Below are positions 25,525 through 34,465 of a stretch of 64,000 nucleotides of DNA, in pieces (within the stretch, counting starts at the first letter, position 1; each line of letters begins with the position of its first letter). Below the pieces are notes generated by a model, which was not told where the DNA came from, searched no databases, and saw only the letters and a list, made by a program, of their open reading frames with translations. Location of the stretch: positions 62,001 to 126,000 of the forward strand of contig JAAFJY010000005.1 of assembly GCA_013299105.1 (NCBI GenBank). Reading direction: 5' to 3'. The stretch is from Chitinophagales bacterium (lineage in GTDB: Bacteria > Bacteroidota > Bacteroidia > Chitinophagales > Saprospiraceae). The position numbers and the translations under genes were made by a program.

Positions 25525-25532
25525 TACTTTTG
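25525..25532 (+). promoter_or_regulatory. Bacteroidota -7 element before fabD
   Basis: TACTTTTG matches TAnnTTTG. TTG at 25500-25502 gives a 22-bp spacer. The element lies about 90 bp before the fabD ATG, in the divergent region with the LytS-type kinase gene. Confidence 0.4.
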
Positions 25533-25620
25533 CCCAAAATTGGAACGTCAAAGGAGCAAAATCCTGGAATTTTACTTCGATTTAGCCACCTTACAAAGAC
25601 GATCATAAAACAATCTATTG

Positions 25621-26502
25621 ATGAAAGCATATGTTTTCCCGGGGCAAGGTGCCCAGTTCGTGAGCATGGGCAAAGACCTGTATGACACCAATAGCCAGGC
25701 CCGTGATTTGTTTGAGCAAGCCAACGGCATTTTGGGTTTTTCGCTTTCCGATGTAATGTTCAATGGCACAGAAGAAGACCTGAAACAAACCCGGATCACC
25801 CAGCCTGCGATTTTCTTGCATTCGATCATCAAGGCACGTTTGGCAGGTGCTGATTTTCAGCCCGATGCGGTCGCTGGTCACTCATTGGGCGAGTTTTCGG
25901 CCCTTGTTGCTGCTGGTGCTTTGGGTTTTGAAGCAGGTTTGAGCCTGGTTTACCAGCGTGCCCAAGCCATGCAAAAGGCATGCGAATTGCAGCCCAGTAC
26001 CATGGCGGCCATCCTGGGGCTGTCGGACGAGGCGGTGGAAGAAATCTGTGCTTCTATCAGCGATGACATCGTGGTACCTGCCAACTACAACTGCCCAGGG
26101 CAATTGGTGATCTCAGGCACCATTTCTGGTATTGAAAAGGCCGTGGCCAAGTGCCAGGAAGCAGGCGCACTCAAAGCGATCGTGTTGCAAGTGGGCGGTG
26201 CTTTCCACTCGCCCTTGATGCAACCTGCTCAAGATGAATTGGCAGCGGCCATTGCCCAAACGCCATTCCAGCGTCCTTTGTGTCCGGTTTATCAAAACGT
26301 ACATGCCTTGGCCGAACAGGATCCACAAGCCATCCAAGCCAACCTGATCAAGCAACTCACTGCACCAGTACGTTGGACCCAAACCATGCAAAACATGATT
26401 GCAGCCGGGGTAAGCAGTTTTACTGAAGTAGGCGGCACGGGCAAAGTGCTGCAAGGCATGGTCAAAAAAATCGACCGTGCTTTTCCCACCAGTGCAATTT
26501 GA
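25621..26502 (+). CDS. fabD: malonyl-CoA:ACP transacylase
   Basis: A 293-residue enzyme that transfers malonyl from CoA to acyl carrier protein at the start of fatty acid elongation. It begins with the family signature AYVFPGQGAQF. The nucleophile is Ser88 in GHSLGEFSAL and the catalytic His is His196 in GGAFHSPLM; the Arg of YQRAQAMQ binds the malonyl carboxylate. Full length for FabD. I use the ATG at 25621; a TTG codon directly before it is in frame but unlikely. The other fab genes are not nearby. Confidence 0.96.
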   Translation: MKAYVFPGQGAQFVSMGKDLYDTNSQARDLFEQANGILGFSLSDVMFNGTEEDLKQTRITQPAIFLHSIIKARLAGADFQPDAVAGHSLGEFSALVAAGALGFEAGLSLVYQRAQAMQKACELQPSTMAAILGLSDEAVEEICASISDDIVVPANYNCPGQLVISGTISGIEKAVAKCQEAGALKAIVLQVGGAFHSPLMQPAQDELAAAIAQTPFQRPLCPVYQNVHALAEQDPQAIQANLIKQLTAPVRWTQTMQNMIAAGVSSFTEVGGTGKVLQGMVKKIDRAFPTSAI

Positions 26503-26598
26503 GTTGAGACTGTCAGCGAGGCGGCGATAATTTTTGTATCCCTGCTGGCATCTTATGAGTATTCCCCTTAATTTTGAGTGATCGGAAAAACTCTATTC

Positions 26599-27150
26599 AT
26601 GAGCGAACTGAAGAAAGGTGTAATATTATTGGCAGAGCCCTTCATGGTTGACCCCAATTTCAAACGCAGCGCAGTGTTGTTGTGTGAGCACGGGAAAGAA
26701 GGCAGTGTTGGTTTTGTGCTGAACCACCCGCTTTCGCACCGGGTGGATATGCTCATTGAAGACTTCCCAGAATTCGACGCCCATGTTTACCTGGGCGGGC
26801 CCGTGGAAGCTGATTCAACCTTGCACTACCTGCACAATGTGGGAGATTTATTGGAAAACAGCGTCAAAGTGAGCCGTGGCATTTATTGGGGCGGAGATTT
26901 TGACAAGCTCAAGTTCTTGATCTCCAACGAGCTAATCCAGCCCCACAACATTCGTTTTTTTATTGGCTATTCTGGCTGGGAAACCGGACAGTTGGATGAA
27001 GAACTGAAAAGTGGCTCCTGGGTAATCGCGGACAATGACATCAATTACCTTTTCAACAACGAAAGCGATAACCTCTGGAAAGAAATCATGGAAAACAAAG
27101 GGAATACTTTTTCAGTGATCGCCAGGATGTCGGATAGTAGCCTGAATTGA
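26599..27150 (+). CDS. YqgE/AlgH family protein
   Basis: A 183-residue cytoplasmic protein with the family hallmarks GVILLAEPFMVDPNFKRSAV at the N-terminus, GSVGFVLNHPL, VYLGGPVEADSTLHYLH and FFIGYSGWETGQLDEEL. The family is widespread and structurally known, but its molecular function is unsettled. The ATG at 26599 is preferred over an in-frame GTG at 26578 because the family starts just before this conserved segment. It follows fabD by about 100 bp and may be cotranscribed with it. Confidence 0.93.
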   Translation: MSELKKGVILLAEPFMVDPNFKRSAVLLCEHGKEGSVGFVLNHPLSHRVDMLIEDFPEFDAHVYLGGPVEADSTLHYLHNVGDLLENSVKVSRGIYWGGDFDKLKFLISNELIQPHNIRFFIGYSGWETGQLDEELKSGSWVIADNDINYLFNNESDNLWKEIMENKGNTFSVIARMSDSSLN

Positions 27151-27190
27151 GTTGAGGAGAACGTGACTATACAAAAAAACGATAAACCGA

Positions 27191-27224
27191 AAGAGGGCTG
27201 CCCAATTGGGCAGCCCTCTTCTCA
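27191..27224. terminator. bidirectional terminator between yqgE and susD
   Basis: A 14-bp perfect stem, AGAGGGCTGCCCAATTGGGCAGCCCTCT, forms with almost no loop between the convergent YqgE and second SusD genes. It is followed by TCTCATTTT on one side and TTCGGTTTATCGTTTTTT on the other. Confidence 0.85.
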
Positions 27225-27258
27225 TTTTCAGGTCTCAGCTAAAAAGCAGAAACTAGCA

Positions 27259-29001
27259 TCAATACCCAGGATTCTGCTTCAAAGTAGCTTTGCCACCTAC
27301 AGAACTGTTGACGATTTCACTCTGAGGAATCGGGAAATACTCACTCTTACCTTTGGTGAACTTGGCACCACGCATGAATGCACGAAGCGTTGATTCATAA
27401 GTGATGTAAGCATTCAACGCCTGATCAGCAGTACCATAACGCACCAAATCGTAGAAACGGTGGCCTTCCATGGCCAATTCCAGCTTGCGCTCGAATTGCA
27501 CAGCGTTGCGGGCTACGTCCTTGTTGGTCCAGGCAGTGTTGTATAGACCGATCACATAGTTGGCAGCATTGGAGCCATCGGCAGCTTTTACAAAGTCAGC
27601 TGGATTAGCAGCGCGGGCACGGATTTGGTTCACATACTCACGGGCCTTTTCCAAAGAACCGATTTCTACTTCGCTCTCGGCAGCCATCAGCAGTACGTCA
27701 GCAAAGCGGATCAAGTTAACGTTGTTGGCGCTAGCCCCTTGAGCCCAGCCAGAAGCAGTAGAACCACTGCCCTTTTCAGCACGCTTGAACACGTTCTTTT
27801 TTGGTGAAAATGGACCTGCATAGGCCTGGTCGCGAATCCAACCCTGACCAGGGTGTGGACCCCAGTCCAAATAAGGAATGCCACGGCGACCTACTGAGTG
27901 ATCAAGACGAGGATCCAAGGAACCTGCATCAGGCGTAAAGGCACTATTGGAAGGAATACCCTGGTCATTCTTTACCACATTGGCACCCGTATTGTAAGAT
28001 CCATCCAAGAGTGGCAGACCGTTGGCATTAACACGGTAAGAATTCACCAGTTCCTGAGAAGGCTGATAAAAACCACAGCATTCGCCAGGGCCGCCCGTGT
28101 ATGGGAAGTTCAATACATCGCCATAATTGCCGTTTTCACCGTCAGCACCATCGTTTACAGAGGATTGAACTGCAAATACTGACTCCGAGCTGTTTTTACC
28201 CGAGATCACGAAGTTATCGCTGTACTTGGCTTGCAGGGCATACTTCTTACCACCAGAAGTCTGACCTTGGGCAATCACTACATCCAACAAAGCTTTAGCT
28301 TCAGCAAATTTACGTTGAAACATATAAGCCTTGGCCAACATAGCACCAGCTGCCCACTTGTTTACACGGCCTACCTGAGCCTGGGTGGTTGGCAGGTTGT
28401 CGTAAGCAAACTTCAGGTCGTTCTCAATGTCAGGCCATACGTTGCGATCGTTAGGGATGTTGAAATCCACTGCCTTATCGTCTACGTAAGGGATGTTGTT
28501 GAAGGTTTTCTTGAGCTCGAAGTGGTAGTGACCACGCAGGAAGCGCGCTTCTGCTTCAACACCTTTTTTCGCATCAGCAGACATATCAGTCGCCTTGCCC
28601 AACAATTTCAAAGCAGAGTTGGAACGGGCTACGCCATCAAAGCATGCGCGCCATTTGCCACGGAAATATTCGTTATCGGCCAAGCCTTCGTAACGAGCGA
28701 TGGGGTTGATGGCAGGTTGGTCAGATGCATCTGAGCCCTTGTTGGCGTCGCCACCACAAATACCACCGTACACCCAGTTGGAAGCAGCTGAAGTCCATAC
28801 GGCTCCACCGCCCCAACCCTGGCCCCAGCCATCCAGCAAAGAATAAGCGCCGATCAATACAGCGTCTACTCCTTTTTGGTTGGAAAGGGTCCCTTCGTCT
28901 AGACCACCAATGGGTTGGCGATCTAGGAAGTTATCCGAACAGGCGTAAAAAACTCCGCCCATCGTTAGTGCGATTACGCACAAATAAAAGATCCTTTTCA
29001 T
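27259..29001 (-). CDS. SusD/RagB-type nutrient-binding lipoprotein (second pair)
   Basis: A 580-residue surface lipoprotein with lipobox FYAC (about Cys21). Family features include RFLRGHYHFELKKTFNNIPYV, a helical repeat AKAYMFQRKFAEAKALLD, and the C-terminal LIRFADVLLMAAESEVEIG plus QFERKLELAMEGHRFYDLVRYG. I start at the ATG at 29001, 13 codons inside the longest frame, because it is followed directly by the signal peptide. It is cotranscribed with the susC gene 66 bp upstream. It differs strongly from the first SusD, so the two pairs likely bind different ligands. Confidence 0.96.
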   Translation of the reverse strand: MKRIFYLCVIALTMGGVFYACSDNFLDRQPIGGLDEGTLSNQKGVDAVLIGAYSLLDGWGQGWGGGAVWTSAASNWVYGGICGGDANKGSDASDQPAINPIARYEGLADNEYFRGKWRACFDGVARSNSALKLLGKATDMSADAKKGVEAEARFLRGHYHFELKKTFNNIPYVDDKAVDFNIPNDRNVWPDIENDLKFAYDNLPTTQAQVGRVNKWAAGAMLAKAYMFQRKFAEAKALLDVVIAQGQTSGGKKYALQAKYSDNFVISGKNSSESVFAVQSSVNDGADGENGNYGDVLNFPYTGGPGECCGFYQPSQELVNSYRVNANGLPLLDGSYNTGANVVKNDQGIPSNSAFTPDAGSLDPRLDHSVGRRGIPYLDWGPHPGQGWIRDQAYAGPFSPKKNVFKRAEKGSGSTASGWAQGASANNVNLIRFADVLLMAAESEVEIGSLEKAREYVNQIRARAANPADFVKAADGSNAANYVIGLYNTAWTNKDVARNAVQFERKLELAMEGHRFYDLVRYGTADQALNAYITYESTLRAFMRGAKFTKGKSEYFPIPQSEIVNSSVGGKATLKQNPGY

Positions 29002-29067
29002 GATCTGAAGGTTATGAGAATTTGAGTAAATGTACGACAATACATACGATACCCAAATAACATTTTG

Positions 29068-32000
29068 TTAGAATGACAAATTCACGCCAAAAATCAACTG
29101 TTTTACCAGTGGATAATAGCCATAGTCGATACCAATTGTTGAGTCTGCACCGCCGCCAAAACCAGCAGTAGTAATTGCGGGGTTGTAACCACGGTATTTG
29201 GTGAACATCAACAAGTTGGTTGCTTGTGCATAAATGCGCAGTTTTTCAGGACGGAATTTACCCAAGCCTCCCAAGGTGTAGCCCAAAGTAGCCTGGCGCA
29301 AACCGAAGTAAGAACCATCTTCTACATAATAGCTAACTGGTGATTGGTTGGAAATCTGGTCAGAGAAATCCAAGCGTGGCAGTGAAGCGTTGCGGTTTTC
29401 TGGTGACCACGAATCGTACAAAGCTTCTTTTGAACGGTTACCATTGAAGGTTTCAAAGTCGATCCAATAACGGTTGTAGTTGAAAACTTCGTTGCCTTGT
29501 ACACCTTGGAAGAAAGCGCTGAAATCAAAGTTTTTATAGCTCAAGTCAAAGTTGATCCCGTAAGTGAAATCAGGGTGTGGATTGCCAATGAAGGTCTGAT
29601 CCTGATCGTTGACTACTTTATCATTGTTCAGGTCAGCAAAACGCCAGCGGCCTACTTTTTTCTCTCCAGGTTGAGCAGGAGAGTTGGCCACTTCTTCGTC
29701 GCTCTGGAAGAAGCCTACGATTTGATAACCCCAGAAGGAAGAAATGGGTTGGCCAATTACCGAGCGGGTAATACCCTGGCCTGCGAAACGTGAGCCACCA
29801 CCTGTGAAGAAAGATGCAGGGTTGGTACCTACGCGCAAGATTTCGTTCTTATACGTACCAAATACTACGCTAACGTTGTACTTCAGTTTGTCACCAACGC
29901 CTTTGCCACGGTAGGTCAGCTGAGCATCAACGCCTACGTTTTTCATGTCACCGATGTTGATCGAAGGAGCTGCTACATCACCTGCAGTACCAGGCAATTC
30001 CTGTGGGTAGAGCAAGTCGGTTGTGCGGCGATTCCACCATTCGATTGAAAAGTCCAACTTGTTGTCCAAAATGGTCATATCCAAACCAATGTTAGTAGAA
30101 GTGGTGGTTTCCCACTTAGAGGCTAAGTTGCCCAAACGGTTGGCATCGAAACCCAACAATGGGGTAGTACCCGTGCCATTGATGTCGTAAGCAGTAGAGC
30201 CAGGGCCAGAGCCAAAGGTGCTGAACTGGTTATTGCCGTCGATCTTTTGGTTACCCGTTTGGCCCCAACCAAAACGTAGCTTCATGTCATTGACTGCCGA
30301 AACGTTTTGCATGAAGTTTTCGCTAGATACCCGCCAGGCTAAACCTGCGGCTGGGAATACCCCATAGCGGTTTTCAGGACCAAATACTGAAGATCCATCA
30401 CGACGTACCGTACCATTGATGATGTAACGGTCTTTTAAGCTATACTCCAATCGACCAAACTGAGAGTACAGGGCAGGGCCAGAATAAGCACCACCGTTTA
30501 CACTCTGACCAAGTGGGTTACCCGCACTCAGGGTCCAGAAGTTTTGGCTATCCACAAAGTAGTTGAAGCGGGTACCGTCAATGTTGCGGCCCGATCCCAG
30601 GTTGGCTTCGGTACCTACATAAATTTTCAACTTCTGAGATTCGCTCAATTGGTGATCGAAAGTCAGGGTGTTGTACCAGGTCCAGGTCAAACCGTAACCA
30701 GCGCCTTGGAAGAACTGGTTAGAAGAGTTGGGTTCTGCGGATTCAATGGTACGATAGTTGAAGCCATAGTAATTGTACATGCCGTAGTCGATCCCCAATT
30801 GGGTGCGGAAAGTCAGGCTATTCAACAAACCACCACCAAAAATTCCCAGGTTCAAGCTACTGTAAATGTTACCAAAAGCGTTCAAACCGTAACCCCGGTT
30901 ATCCTTGGCACGGAGCAACTGTGCCACTGGGTTGCCAGCGTTGGACAAAATTCCCTTGGCACCTGCAAAGTTGCCCTGGATGTCGTAAATCGGCATGATC
31001 GCCTGAGCACGCAACGCTCCAGTAATTGGAGAACCTTCACCCGGACCATTAGGAATGGCACGTACGTCTTCGTTGTGCGAAATCTTCATACTCTCGCCGA
31101 TGGTCAGGTACTTTCCGACTTTGAAGTCGGTGTTCAAACGCATGCTGTAGCGCTTGTTGTACGTAGCCAACAATAGACCTTCCTGGTTGTAATAGTTCAA
31201 GATCAAAGCATAGTTGCTGTTCTTGTTGCCCCCCGTAAAGGAGAGGTTGTGGTCTTGAATCGGAGCCACTTGCATGATTTCTTCCTGCCAGTTGGTCCCT
31301 GCTTTATTGGCACGGGTGATCAGGTTGAAATTCGGACTATTGATGTCCGCATTGTAAGCACTAGGCTGAACTTTTGGGTCACCCTCTTTTGCACCCGTTG
31401 GCAGGATGTAGTCAGGCAATACCGGAGTAGCTCCTGTACCATACAAGGACGCAATGTTGCCAGAAGGAACCTGGCCAGCATTTTTCAAAGCAGTAAAGCG
31501 CTGGGTAGCCCATTCCTGAGCATCCAGTACATCGATCAATTTACCGTGACGCTGGGTACCATAGTAGCCGTTGTACTGCACTTTGGTTTGACCCGCTTTG
31601 CCACGCTTGGTGGTGATGATGATTACCCCGTTACCTGCGCGAGAGCCATAAATCGATGCTGCCGAGGCGTCCTTCAGAATCTGGATTGATTCGATGTCGT
31701 TCGGGTTGATGTCGATCATGCGGTTGTTGTCGCGAGGCACCCCGTCAATGATGTACAGCGGGTCGTTGTTGCCAAAGGTACCGATCCCGCGAATACGAAT
31801 ACTCGTAGGCGAGCCAGGCTCACCCGTGTCCCCTACTACAACCCCAGCTGCACGGCCATTGAGTTGTTGCTGGAAGTTACCAGAAGGAACCGAAAGCAGG
31901 TCCTTGGTTTTGACCACGGAAACGGCACCCGTAAGGTCTTTTTTCTGTTGGGTCGAATAACCCGTTACAAGCACTTCTTCTAGGGCAAGGTCGCTTTCGT

Positions 32001-32304
32001 CCAAAGTTACAGAAACGTTGGATTGATTCCCACTAAGTGCTACCTCTTTGGTACGGTAGCCCAGATAAGAAACGATCAATCCACTAGCGTCGCCTTCAAG
32101 TGTGAGTGTAAAACCTCCGTCGTCGTCGGTGTAAGTGCCGTTGGTGGTACCCTTTACGATGACGGAAGCGCCAATCAAAGGGTTACCAGCAACATCGACC
32201 ACCTTACCGCTAACGCTGCGTTGTGCCAACGCCGCTACGGAGAATAGGCAGAAAAGGGCTGCAAAAGCCAGGAATTTCTGCCAGTTTTGGTAGGCATGAA
32301 CCAT
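29068..32304 (-). CDS. SusC/RagA-type TonB-linked outer-membrane transporter (second pair)
   Basis: A 1078-residue transporter: signal peptide ending near ALAQ (28), carboxypeptidase-like regulatory domain (about 30-110, VSGKVVDVAGNPLIGASVIV), then the plug with LEEVLVTGYSTQQKKDLTGA, PLYIIDGVPRDN and IESIQILKDASAASIYGSRA, and a barrel ending in FGVNLSF. It is the first gene of a susCD operon and is divergent from the sulfatase gene across a 541-bp region that holds one GTGT-N7-ACAC palindrome. Ligand unknown; the adjacent sulfatase suggests a sulfated polysaccharide. Confidence 0.97.
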   Translation of the reverse strand: MVHAYQNWQKFLAFAALFCLFSVAALAQRSVSGKVVDVAGNPLIGASVIVKGTTNGTYTDDDGGFTLTLEGDASGLIVSYLGYRTKEVALSGNQSNVSVTLDESDLALEEVLVTGYSTQQKKDLTGAVSVVKTKDLLSVPSGNFQQQLNGRAAGVVVGDTGEPGSPTSIRIRGIGTFGNNDPLYIIDGVPRDNNRMIDINPNDIESIQILKDASAASIYGSRAGNGVIIITTKRGKAGQTKVQYNGYYGTQRHGKLIDVLDAQEWATQRFTALKNAGQVPSGNIASLYGTGATPVLPDYILPTGAKEGDPKVQPSAYNADINSPNFNLITRANKAGTNWQEEIMQVAPIQDHNLSFTGGNKNSNYALILNYYNQEGLLLATYNKRYSMRLNTDFKVGKYLTIGESMKISHNEDVRAIPNGPGEGSPITGALRAQAIMPIYDIQGNFAGAKGILSNAGNPVAQLLRAKDNRGYGLNAFGNIYSSLNLGIFGGGLLNSLTFRTQLGIDYGMYNYYGFNYRTIESAEPNSSNQFFQGAGYGLTWTWYNTLTFDHQLSESQKLKIYVGTEANLGSGRNIDGTRFNYFVDSQNFWTLSAGNPLGQSVNGGAYSGPALYSQFGRLEYSLKDRYIINGTVRRDGSSVFGPENRYGVFPAAGLAWRVSSENFMQNVSAVNDMKLRFGWGQTGNQKIDGNNQFSTFGSGPGSTAYDINGTGTTPLLGFDANRLGNLASKWETTTSTNIGLDMTILDNKLDFSIEWWNRRTTDLLYPQELPGTAGDVAAPSINIGDMKNVGVDAQLTYRGKGVGDKLKYNVSVVFGTYKNEILRVGTNPASFFTGGGSRFAGQGITRSVIGQPISSFWGYQIVGFFQSDEEVANSPAQPGEKKVGRWRFADLNNDKVVNDQDQTFIGNPHPDFTYGINFDLSYKNFDFSAFFQGVQGNEVFNYNRYWIDFETFNGNRSKEALYDSWSPENRNASLPRLDFSDQISNQSPVSYYVEDGSYFGLRQATLGYTLGGLGKFRPEKLRIYAQATNLLMFTKYRGYNPAITTAGFGGGADSTIGIDYGYYPLVKQLIFGVNLSF

Positions 32305-32845
32305 GATAGTGATGGTTTTGTTAGTAAAATGTTTATAGTTATAGTTACTTGACCTTAGTGCATACTACTGTCAGTCAGCAACCGTGCTTTGACACACATG
32401 CTGTGGTTTTCATAGTTTCACATCCAACAAAATCGGGGAATTCGATCATTTTAAGCACCCAATACTTAGGAGTTTTCTAATGTTAAATTGAGTGCTTTCA
32501 GTATTGAACCATGTTTTTGATCGCAAACATCCTTCAGCTGACGATCTCTGCACTTTTAACGAAAAAGCTGCACAGATTGCTGCTTGGGGAATTAGGATAT
32601 AATTTGGCTTTACTAAGCAATAAAAAAAGATCGTGTGGTAAAAACACTAAGTTCGAGGCGAAAATTCAGCATTTCTCTTAGAACCTGCAACAAATGCCCG
32701 TTTTTTTTTACAATTTTTTTTTGCTTTATACAACCCTTAAAGCTAAAACACGTTCAGCCTCTGCATTTTGAGAAAGGATCCCTAGGACAAAAATTCATGC
32801 TTATATTTAGCTGGACGATTTTACACATCCTTAACATTCAATGTC
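32305..32845. other. divergent regulatory region between susC and sulfatase genes
   Basis: An A/T-rich 541-bp region with no convincing gene. It must contain promoters for both directions; I could not identify a clean TAnnTTTG on either strand. The palindrome at 32632-32648 is the only structured signal I found. Confidence 0.6.
32632..32648. promoter_or_regulatory. candidate sugar-regulator operator (GTGT-N7-ACAC)
   Basis: CGTGT-GGTAAAA-ACACT has one mismatch to AGTGT-N7-ACACT, the core of the tandem sites upstream of the first susC. It lies about 200 bp before the sulfatase start in the divergent susC/sulfatase region. Confidence 0.4.
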
Positions 32846-34456
32846 ATGCTGCGCCTTTTAACACTTCTCCTATCCCTTGTTTTTCTATTGGGTTTTCGCT
32901 CAGAAAGGCCTGCAACAGCACTCAACATCCTTTGGCTCAGTGTAGAGGACATGAGCCCTCACTTGGGTTGTTATGGTGATTTCACGGTTCCAACACCAAA
33001 CATTGACCGCTTGGCTAACGAAGGTATTCGCCATACCAAAGTTTATTGTACAGCGGGAGTATGTGCGCCAAGTCGCAATGCCATCATCACCGGGCGCTGG
33101 CAAACCAGCAACGGTGGGCACAACATGCGTACCCTATTCGATACTTACCCTCAAAAAACCCAACTGCCAAAATCATACTCTAGTGTACCTCCCGCCGAAG
33201 TCCGTGCATTCCCAGAATACCTCAGGTTAAAAGGTTACTACTGCACCAACAATGAAAAAACTGATTATCAATTTGAACACAGTCCTCTGGCTTGGGACGA
33301 AAGCAACAGCAAAGCCCATTACCAAAACAGAAAGCCCAAACAACCTTTCTTTGCCATTTTCAATCATTTAGGGACCCATGAATCACAGGTTTGGGTCAAA
33401 AAAAATAAGCCACTACGAGTGGACCCAGCCAAAATCAAGGTCCCGCCTTATTACCCCGACAATGCCCTAACCAGGCAAGACATGGCTCGCTTTTTTACGA
33501 ACATCAGCGAAATGGACGATTGGGTGGGTGAAAAAATCGCCGAATTGGCAAAAAATGGGCTACTCGACAACACCATCATTTTCTTCTGGAGCGACCACGG
33601 CGATGGCCTGCCTTATGTGAAACGCGAGCTTTACGACCGGGGCTTGCAAGTCCCCTTGATCGTGCGTTTTCCTGATAAAAGACAAGCTGGAACCAGTAAC
33701 GAGCGCCTGATCTCGATGATCGACCTGGCACCAACCGTGCTTTCTTTGGCCAATATCTCAACACCAAAACATATGTACGGCAAGGCCTTTTTGGGGCAAT
33801 ATGCGACGCCAAAAGGTCACGACTACATCTTCGCTGCCCGCGATCGTATGGACTCCGAATATGACCGCGTGCGCGCCCTGAGCGATGGCAGATACAAGTA
33901 TATTTACAATTTTGAACCCCAAAAACCCGCCTACCAAGACATTCAGTTCCGTCTCCAACAACCCATGATGGCCGAAATAATCCGCCTGCGTGATGCAGGC
34001 TTACTGCAAGGAGAAGCCGCGCGTTGGTTCGCCTCCAACAAACCACAGGAAGAATTGTACGACACTCAAAATGATCCTTATGAGTTCGAAAACTTGGTAG
34101 CTGACCCCAAGCACAAAAAAGTCTTGGCCCACCTGCGCAAAGTGATGCAGGATTGGCAAAAAAACGTGCCCGACTACGGCGCTACCCCCGAAAAAGAGCT
34201 CATCAAACAATGGTGGAATGGCAAAAATGAGCCCCCCGTCACCGCAAAACCAAGCTTGAATCTGCAAAATGGCCGCGCAAGCCTCCATTGCGAAACCCCA
34301 GGTGCTAGCATCGGCTACAAAGTGTATCCTGTGGATGGCTCTGCGCCAGAACGCTGGGAAATTTACCAAGCCCCCTTTGAAGTGCCTCGTAGAGCCAAGG
34401 TCCTGGCTCGTGCATGGAGAATTGGATATACTGGTAGTGCGGTGGCTACAGATTGA
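32846..34456 (+). CDS. S1-family sulfatase, secreted
   Basis: A 536-residue arylsulfatase-type enzyme with a signal peptide (to about residue 24). The metal-binding start ILWLSVEDMSPHLGCYG precedes the modification motif CAPSRNAIITGR, in which Cys73 would be converted to formylglycine by a sulfatase-maturating enzyme not encoded in this window. Downstream motifs FFWSDHGDGLPYVKRELYDRG and VPLIVRFP are typical. About 60 C-terminal residues form a beta-rich extension. It removes sulfate esters, most likely from the glycan imported by the divergent SusCD pair. The ATG at 32846 is used; an overlapping ATG at 32841 is out of frame. Confidence 0.94.
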   Translation: MLRLLTLLLSLVFLLGFRSERPATALNILWLSVEDMSPHLGCYGDFTVPTPNIDRLANEGIRHTKVYCTAGVCAPSRNAIITGRWQTSNGGHNMRTLFDTYPQKTQLPKSYSSVPPAEVRAFPEYLRLKGYYCTNNEKTDYQFEHSPLAWDESNSKAHYQNRKPKQPFFAIFNHLGTHESQVWVKKNKPLRVDPAKIKVPPYYPDNALTRQDMARFFTNISEMDDWVGEKIAELAKNGLLDNTIIFFWSDHGDGLPYVKRELYDRGLQVPLIVRFPDKRQAGTSNERLISMIDLAPTVLSLANISTPKHMYGKAFLGQYATPKGHDYIFAARDRMDSEYDRVRALSDGRYKYIYNFEPQKPAYQDIQFRLQQPMMAEIIRLRDAGLLQGEAARWFASNKPQEELYDTQNDPYEFENLVADPKHKKVLAHLRKVMQDWQKNVPDYGATPEKELIKQWWNGKNEPPVTAKPSLNLQNGRASLHCETPGASIGYKVYPVDGSAPERWEIYQAPFEVPRRAKVLARAWRIGYTGSAVATD

Positions 34457-34465
34457 AGTATGGAC

